The notes under the pieces are model-generated. The model was not told the origin of the DNA and searched no databases. It was given only the letters and a program-made list of their open reading frames with translations. 48,292 nucleotides of DNA from an uncultured Lachnospiraceae bacterium (GTDB taxonomy: Bacteria > Bacillota > Clostridia > Lachnospirales > Lachnospiraceae). Position 1 is the first letter of the stretch; the number at the start of each line of letters is the position of its first letter. Shown one piece after another: positions 43,577 through 48,292 of the stretch. The stretch is from assembly GCA_947570615.1 (NCBI GenBank), contig CANOVJ010000027.1:1-48292 (forward strand), given 5' to 3'. The position numbers and the translations under genes were made by a program.

Positions 43577-43605
43577 GCGGTTCACATGAATGTGAACCGC
43601 TTTTT
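43577..43605 (+). terminator. Terminator after rpsT
   Basis: GCGGTTCACAT and ATGTGAACCGC form an 11-pair perfect stem with a two-base centre, followed by TTTTT. It lies 28 bases after the rpsT stop and before the kinase gene, so most rpsT transcription should end here. Confidence 0.85.
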
Positions 43606-43632
43606 ATGCGCGATAAGGAGAGGAAAAGAGCT

Positions 43633-44220
43633 GTGGATTATATTTTTATTATCGGCCCTTCCGCCGTCGGCAAGACCACTCTCGCCAGGGCGCTGTACCG
43701 GCATTACAGGGGCGTATATCTGGAACAGAATATGGTGCCGGAATTTATCATTCCGGATACCGTCAGTGATGAAGGCATATACGAGGAACAGCTCTGCTGG
43801 GAAAACGTGCTGCTGCAGCTGAAGTTTTTTCACGAGAAGGGCTGTCGGAATATTGTTGCGCTGGATTTTGACGATGTGAGAGCCAGGGAGCTGCCCCTGC
43901 ATTTTAAGGGCTGTCGTTTCATAACCCTGAGGCTGGTATCCTCCGACCCGTCCCAGATCCGGCGGCAGATGCTGCACCGGCACGAGAACGAGGGCGGCCT
44001 GTACGCGCCTGAATATGTGGAACGGTCCAACGCCGTCATCATGGGAAGAAGGCTGCTGCCCAATGAGGTTCTGATCGACATCGCCGGCAAGACCAGGGAG
44101 GATATCTTCCGGGAAGCGACGGAGCTCATCGATGGCTTTAAGCCGATGACAGATTATGAGTACGAACCGGACGATGAGCATAACTACTTATCCTGGGTGC
44201 AGAGCCGCCGGTTATTTTAG
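43633..44220 (+). CDS. P-loop kinase-like protein of unknown substrate
   Basis: The 195-residue protein starts with MDYIFIIGPSAVGKTTLARALY; the Walker A loop GPSAVGKT includes a lysine near residue 15. NIVALDFDDVRARELP resembles a Walker B region, and a later arginine-rich segment could be a lid. This resembles small nucleotide/nucleoside kinase-like ATPases (AAA_17/AAA_33 type); the substrate is unknown. I chose the GTG at 43633, which has AAGGAGAGG upstream, over the ATG at 43606, which has no site and lies on the terminator. It precedes a Nudix gene by 27 bases. Confidence 0.75.
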   Translation: MDYIFIIGPSAVGKTTLARALYRHYRGVYLEQNMVPEFIIPDTVSDEGIYEEQLCWENVLLQLKFFHEKGCRNIVALDFDDVRARELPLHFKGCRFITLRLVSSDPSQIRRQMLHRHENEGGLYAPEYVERSNAVIMGRRLLPNEVLIDIAGKTREDIFREATELIDGFKPMTDYEYEPDDEHNYLSWVQSRRLF

Positions 44221-44247
44221 CCGACGGGAATGAGGAGGTCACAGGAA

Positions 44248-44784
44248 ATGAAACAGGATATTTTATTCAGAACAGATGATTTCATCTTTTCCTACAGGGT
44301 CGGAGGCATACTGATCCGGAATGACAAAATACTTTTGCAGCGTCCCAAAGACGACGACTACGCAATCATCGGCGGCCATGTGGCCTGTCTGGAGACCACC
44401 GCGGATACCCTGAAACGGGAATTTGAGGAGGAGCTCCACGCCCGCATTGAGACAGGCGAGCTGCTGGCCATCGGAGAAATCTTCTTCCCCTGGGGCCAGA
44501 AGCCCTGTCACCAGATCTGTCTCTATTACGAGGTGCGTCTGGCCGAAAACGGGATTCCTCTTACCGGAACCTTTCACGGGTATGATGAGCTGGATCATGA
44601 GCGGATTGATCTGGATTTCTGCTGGGTCCCCCTGGAGGAGCTGCGAAAAGGACTGGCGGTGTATCCCATGGAGCTGATTCCGCATATTCTGGAGCTGAGC
44701 CAGAAGGCAGAACGCTCCGCAGACTCTCCTTCTGTCAGGAAAGGGACGGTGCATTTCATCTCCAGGCAAATCCGGACGGATTAA
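44248..44784 (+). CDS. Nudix hydrolase
   Basis: The 178-residue protein has a complete Nudix box (GHVACLETTADTLKREFEEEL, about residues 42-62, with the G, E, RE and EE positions in place). It would cleave a nucleoside diphosphate linked to another group. The ATG at 44248 has GAGGAGG nine bases upstream; the ATG at 44230 overlaps that site. It probably shares a transcript with the P-loop kinase. Its stop codon overlaps that of the converging protease gene (TTAA). Confidence 0.9.
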   Translation: MKQDILFRTDDFIFSYRVGGILIRNDKILLQRPKDDDYAIIGGHVACLETTADTLKREFEEELHARIETGELLAIGEIFFPWGQKPCHQICLYYEVRLAENGIPLTGTFHGYDELDHERIDLDFCWVPLEELRKGLAVYPMELIPHILELSQKAERSADSPSVRKGTVHFISRQIRTD

Positions 44785-45740
44785 TTTTCAGCCCCGGTTC
44801 TTTCGTATTCCTCCCGGATCGCCTGCGCAGGCACCGCCGCAATCCTTCCCTCCAGGGTCCCTGCGGTGAGCATCCCCAGATAACGTCCGTATCCGTCGAA
44901 CACGCCGCTTCCGGACATGCCGGGAAGCGCCTGTCCGGTTCCGCAGAGCATTTCCATCCCGAAGTCCTCCAGATAAAAAGAGTCGGCATTCATCTCCCCC
45001 CGTATCATCGCAGGATGCCAGGGATCCCCGGCCATATCCACCATCAGAATCCCTGTTTCCTGTGTTTCCAGCTCACCGGCCGGGCGGATCTCCCGAAAGC
45101 CCAGAAGCTCCTGCCAGGAAAAATGTCTGGTCTGCACCCGGACAAATCCCACATCCGCCTGCCCGGAAAGGCCGATCACCTCCCCCGGAGCCGCGGCCCC
45201 GTTTATAAAGGTCACAAAGCTATCCTCGTCCCAATGCTGCAAAAGGTGTCTGTTGCTGACGATGACGATCTCATCCTCCCCCATCCGGTAAATGCTGCCG
45301 CTCCCGTAATATCCCGCCGTCTGAATGCACACACAGCTGCACAGAATATTTTCAAATGCCTCTGAAAAATCCTCTCCGGATAGAAGAGGCGTCCGCGCAA
45401 GACCGAGCCTTGCCGCCGCCCTGTAATCCTCCTCCAGGGTGGTAGTCTGAATCAGCGGAGGGAGCGGCTGCGCATTCCCGTCCTTTTCTGCGGACAGGCC
45501 CTCCTGTGCCCGCTCGGTCCTCTCCCCGCCTCCATATTCCCGGACATTTTCGCCCGGCTCTGACAGATCCAGCGCCCGGCAGACGCCTCCGGCCGCCCAC
45601 ACGCCCAGTACAAAAACCAGCACAAAAAGCGCCGGAGCTGTCCGAGAGAGCTTTCCTCTCTCAAAAGCCCCCGCGCGCTTTCCGGCGATGCTGATCTCTT
45701 TGAAATTGTAGCGTCTCCCTTGTTTTTTCTCTCTCAACAT
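44781..45740 (-). CDS. Membrane-anchored trypsin-like serine protease
   Basis: The 319 residues have a basic cytoplasmic start (about 1-32), one membrane helix (about 35-55), an acidic linker, then a chymotrypsin-fold domain. A plausible triad is H165 (SNRHLLQ), D196 (QADVGFVRV) and S276 (PGMSGSGVFDG), as in HtrA-like proteases, but no PDZ domain follows. A CSCVC cysteine cluster precedes the histidine. The substrate is unknown. The start may be the ATG at 45740 or the TTG at 45749. It lies downstream of rnpB and the hairpin repeats. Confidence 0.75.
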   Translation of the reverse strand: MLREKKQGRRYNFKEISIAGKRAGAFERGKLSRTAPALFVLVFVLGVWAAGGVCRALDLSEPGENVREYGGGERTERAQEGLSAEKDGNAQPLPPLIQTTTLEEDYRAAARLGLARTPLLSGEDFSEAFENILCSCVCIQTAGYYGSGSIYRMGEDEIVIVSNRHLLQHWDEDSFVTFINGAAAPGEVIGLSGQADVGFVRVQTRHFSWQELLGFREIRPAGELETQETGILMVDMAGDPWHPAMIRGEMNADSFYLEDFGMEMLCGTGQALPGMSGSGVFDGYGRYLGMLTAGTLEGRIAAVPAQAIREEYERTGAEN

Positions 45741-45769
45741 ACAGATCAAAGCCTGAGCTTTTATTCAAA

Positions 45770-45846
45770 AACAACGGATGCCAGGCTTCGCCAGGCATCC
45801 TTATGTTAACAAACGCTGTCACGCTCCGCGGGCCAGCTTATTGTAA
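45770..45846 (+). repeat. Paired hairpin repeats, type B then type A
   Basis: Type B (45770-45809) has stem arms GGATGCC/GGCATCC and an inner GGC/GCC; type A (45808-45846) has the CGCTCCGCGGGCC core. The arrangement is the same as at 36627-36705. On the minus strand, type B plus GTTGTTTTTG looks like the terminator of rnpB. Confidence 0.9.
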
Positions 45847-45857
45847 TCAGAAAACCA

Positions 45858-46226
45858 GGCAGGACGATAAGCCGGGTTATGTCGTGAATGATCATCTGTC
45901 TACAACTGCTGTTGCCAGCAGCCTCAAGCGACCTACCTGAAAGCTGACCGGGCCGGCTCAAACGCTTTCTGTTTGGTCTTGCTTCGGATGGGGTTTACAT
46001 GTGCCCTGCCCGTTACCGTGCAGGCGGTAGTCTCTTAAGCTGCCTTTCCACCCTTACCACAAGCTTCAGCAAAGCTGAACTTGGGCGGTATATTTCTGTT
46101 GCACTGGCCTTGGAGTCGCCTCCACCGGACGTTATCCGGCATCCTGCCCTGTGAAGCCCGGACTTTCCTCATCCGCTTACCGTCTGCTAAGGCAGACGAT
46201 GACGGCTGCGATCATTTGTCCTACTT
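45858..46226 (-). ncRNA. rnpB: RNase P RNA (bacterial A type)
   Basis: The minus strand shows the conserved core: GAGGAAAGTCCGGGCT (46171-46156), CAGTGCAACAGAAA, GGTAAGGGTGGAAAGG, CCGAAGCAAGACCAAA and the 3' block ACATAACCCGGCTTATCG. The ends pair through GTAGGAC/GTCCTGC (P1). Length is about 370 bases. It cuts the 5' leader from tRNA precursors together with RnpA. The exact ends are set by the P1 pairing and may be off by a few bases. A good promoter precedes it and the hairpin repeat pair follows. Confidence 0.95.
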
Positions 46227-46243
46227 GATACCTTTCTTTCTAC

Positions 46244-46271
46244 ATTATATCGGATCCCGTGGCAAAGTCAA
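46244..46271 (-). promoter_or_regulatory. rnpB: Promoter of rnpB
   Basis: Minus-strand TTGACT (46271-46266), a 16-base spacer and a perfect TATAAT (46249-46244). It lies about 20 bases upstream of the RNA and just after the kinase stop codon. Confidence 0.75.
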
Positions 46272-46289
46272 CCAAAACATGGCTCCTCG

Positions 46290-47945
46290 CTACACCGGGA
46301 AGCTGCTTCCTCCGATAAACTCACGGCAGATGGAATTGCGCGGCACATTCTCGCTGTCAATTCCAAGGAAGTATTCCAGGAATTTGAGAAGTCTTTTTGC
46401 CTCATGGTATTCCGGCTCCTCCTGCCCGATCCCGAACAGGAGAGGCTCCGCATACTGCTTTAAAACCGAAAGCTCATAGATCATGACGGAATTGAACATC
46501 TCGTCCGCCCCCTCCTGGAAGGGAAAGATGTAAACCTCCTCCCCGCGCCTTACGGAGGGCCACATGGCAATGGTTCTCTTCGCACTCGCCCCTCTGGTCC
46601 TTGCGTCCCGCACAATCCTGCGCAGAAGCCTTCCGTCCGTGGTGGGAATCCGGTTGTGCTCGTCGATATTCATGCTGGTAAGAGCGCTGATATAAATCTT
46701 AAACTTGCTCTCGTCCGGCAGCGCCTGGGTAGTCTTGGGATTCAGGCCGTGAATCCCCTCAATTACCAGAATGTCCTCCTCCCCAAGCTTCTTCACATTG
46801 CCCCGGTACTCCCTCTTTCCGGTCTTGAAATTAAAGGAAGGAAGCTCCACCTCCTCGCCGTTCAAAAGCCGTTTCATGTCACCGTTAAACAGCTCCAGGT
46901 CAATGGCCTCGAGACATTCAAAATTGTAATCGCCGTTCTCATCCCTGGGCGTCTTTTCCCGATCCACAAAATAGTCATCCAGCGCGATGGGATGAGGCTT
47001 CTTTCCGTAGGTGCGAAGCTGAATGGAAAGCCTGTGGGAAAAGGTGGTCTTTCCGGAGGATGAAGGGCCCGCAATGAGCACGAACTTCACATTTCCCTTA
47101 TTCACGATATTCCTTGCGATTTCTCCGATCCTGCGCTCAAGAAGAGCCTCCTGGACCAGAATCATGTCGTTCATTCCCCCGCCGCATATAGCCTCGTTCA
47201 GATCACCCACCGAATCAATTCCCACCATTTCCCCCCAGAGGGAAGAGGTTTTCAGCGTATGGAACAGCTTTTCCCTGGGTTCAAAATAATCGATCTTATC
47301 CGGCTGCGCCATGTTCGGAAGCAGAAGGAGAATTCCGTCCTCATAATAAGTGAGGTCAAAATATTTCACATATCCCGTGCTGGGAAGCATATAACCATAA
47401 TAATAGTCATAAAATCCGTCCAGACAGTACACGTTCACGGAGGAGCTCCTCCGGAACCGGAACAGCTTCTCCTTGTCCAGCATCTTGTATTTCCGGAAAA
47501 TAGCCCTGGCCTCATCCAGAGGATAGGACTTCTTGGTAATGGGGAGATCCAGACTGACCAGCTCTTTCATCCTGTCACTGATCTGACTCACCATGCCGGC
47601 GGTGAGCTTCGGCTCCATCTTGACCTCGCAGTAATAGCCCTGGCCGATGGCAAATTCCACCTTGACCTTCTCCACCACATCGGCTCCCAGCACGTCATAC
47701 ACTGCCTTCACCAGCATCATCGTTGCCGTGCGGACATAGGTCTTGTGCCCTATACTGTCCTTCAGCGTCAGAAAGGAGAGCCGGCAGTCCTTCTGAACTG
47801 TTTTGATCAGCTCCCTGATCTTATAATCCTCCAGGACCAGAGCGATCATATTCCCATACTCCGCCTGATATTCATTCGCAATCGCCTCGTAGGAGGTGCC
47901 TTCCCTGTATTCCTTCTCCACCCCGTTAATAATAATCTTCGCCAT
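46290..47945 (-). CDS. TGS-domain uridine-kinase-like protein
   Basis: The 551 residues start with a TGS domain (IIINGVEKEYREGTSYEAIA) and a threonyl-tRNA synthetase editing-like region that lacks clear HxxxH residues, so editing activity is unlikely. The C-terminal half is a uridine kinase/phosphoribulokinase-like P-loop domain (GPSSSGKT, 293-300; LDDYFVDREKTP; LVIEGIHGLNPK). Such fusions are widespread in clostridia, with no settled function. The ATG at 47945 has AGGAGG five bases upstream. It follows trmK by 12 bases, so they are probably cotranscribed. Confidence 0.9.
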   Translation of the reverse strand: MAKIIINGVEKEYREGTSYEAIANEYQAEYGNMIALVLEDYKIRELIKTVQKDCRLSFLTLKDSIGHKTYVRTATMMLVKAVYDVLGADVVEKVKVEFAIGQGYYCEVKMEPKLTAGMVSQISDRMKELVSLDLPITKKSYPLDEARAIFRKYKMLDKEKLFRFRRSSSVNVYCLDGFYDYYYGYMLPSTGYVKYFDLTYYEDGILLLLPNMAQPDKIDYFEPREKLFHTLKTSSLWGEMVGIDSVGDLNEAICGGGMNDMILVQEALLERRIGEIARNIVNKGNVKFVLIAGPSSSGKTTFSHRLSIQLRTYGKKPHPIALDDYFVDREKTPRDENGDYNFECLEAIDLELFNGDMKRLLNGEEVELPSFNFKTGKREYRGNVKKLGEEDILVIEGIHGLNPKTTQALPDESKFKIYISALTSMNIDEHNRIPTTDGRLLRRIVRDARTRGASAKRTIAMWPSVRRGEEVYIFPFQEGADEMFNSVMIYELSVLKQYAEPLLFGIGQEEPEYHEAKRLLKFLEYFLGIDSENVPRNSICREFIGGSSFPV

Positions 47946-47957
47946 ATATACCTCCTT

Positions 47958-48292
47958 TTACCCCTTAAGCAGGGCCCTGCCCTTTTTGAGGAGCCCAAGC
48001 TCCCGGGCAAGCTCCCGTCTCCTGCCCTGATGAGCCTCCCCGCCCTCAAGGCCATCCAGGATCTCCTGCTTCACCCTGATCTCTCTATTCACAAACTGAA
48101 AAAGAACGGGATCCTTTCTTTTTAGAAGAAGCGGCCCCAGCATATCCTGCAGGAGGGTCTCTTCCTTCTCTTCCTCTCCCGTATTCCGCACCGGAGGGTC
48201 CGCTCTCCTGCCCACCTTCATCATGGGATAAAACTTCCCGTCCTCCAAAACCATTGTCTCTTCCAGAAACCGGTATCCGTTCTCCCGAAGGA
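47958..48292 (-). CDS. trmK: TrmK-like tRNA (adenine22-N1)-methyltransferase, C-terminal part
   Basis: Only the last 110 or so residues are in the window; the frame is open to the right edge. The segment LRENGYRFLEETMVLEDGKFYPMMKV, split by its conserved DGKFY, is typical of the end of TrmK catalytic domains, and a helical C-terminal tail rich in leucine, lysine and glutamate follows, as in YqfN/TrmK. The SAM-binding part lies outside the window, so the call rests on this end alone. Confidence 0.7.
   Translation of the reverse strand, partial: LRENGYRFLEETMVLEDGKFYPMMKVGRRADPPVRNTGEEEKEETLLQDMLGPLLLKRKDPVLFQFVNREIRVKQEILDGLEGGEAHQGRRRELARELGLLKKGRALLKG

Noticed and set aside
28982-45846. CRISPR array
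   Set aside because: The repeats are palindromic, scattered and not separated by regular spacers, and no cas genes are present.

Overview
The window comes from a motile, spore-forming, moderately GC-rich Firmicute, most likely a clostridial (Lachnospiraceae-type) genome. Supporting points are the gene order codY-flgB-flgC-fliE...flhA, a two-domain CheC-like FliY, the sporulation genes gpr, spoIIP and sigK, strong GGAGG ribosome binding sites and a bacterial A-type RNase P RNA. This placement is inferred from family knowledge and gene order, not from a database search. Almost all genes are on the minus strand; the exceptions are rpsT and the two genes after it (43.3-44.8 kb).

Region 1 (1-21.9 kb) is one long flagellar operon read from right to left: flgB, flgC, fliE, fliF, fliG, fliH, fliI, fliJ, a MotE-like gene, fliK, flgD, a small flagellar-operon gene, flgE, flbD, motA, motB, fliL, fliM, fliY, cheY, fliO, fliP, fliQ, fliR, flhB and the start of flhA, which runs off the left edge. 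It builds the basal body, export gate, hook, stator and switch in one transcription unit. A sigma-A-like promoter lies before flgB, another before flbD, and a possible sigma-D site lies before fliK. An unusual structured gap separates flgE from flbD.

Region 2 (22.2-28.8 kb) holds codY just upstream of the flagellar operon, then topA, a small prepilin peptidase, a 60-residue protein, dprA and comM. The last four suggest a DNA uptake and processing theme. CodY-box-like sequences occur near flgB, codY and comM.

Region 3 (29.2-34.7 kb) is a biotin operon: an unassigned small membrane protein, bioW, bioF, bioB, bioD and bioA. It is driven by a near-consensus promoter whose -35 box lies inside a BirA-type operator. 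The operon makes biotin from pimelate, and its first gene is a candidate pimelate or biotin-precursor uptake component.

Region 4 (34.8-43.0 kb) holds a stand-alone AAA-ATPase/PD-(D/E)XK gene with its own promoter and terminator, then sigK (with no pro-sequence), hemW, lepA, spoIIP and gpr. Region 5 (43.2-48.3 kb) holds rpsT with a hairpin leader, a P-loop kinase and a Nudix hydrolase on the plus strand. On the minus strand it holds a membrane-anchored trypsin-like protease, RNase P RNA, a TGS/uridine-kinase-like protein and the end of trmK.

The most unusual non-coding signal is a family of about 38-base hairpin repeats in four intergenic gaps (28.98, 36.63, 43.06 and 45.77 kb). There are two related types, found singly, in tandem or as a type B-type A pair. 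On the minus strand several copies read as terminator-like hairpins followed by a T-rich tail.
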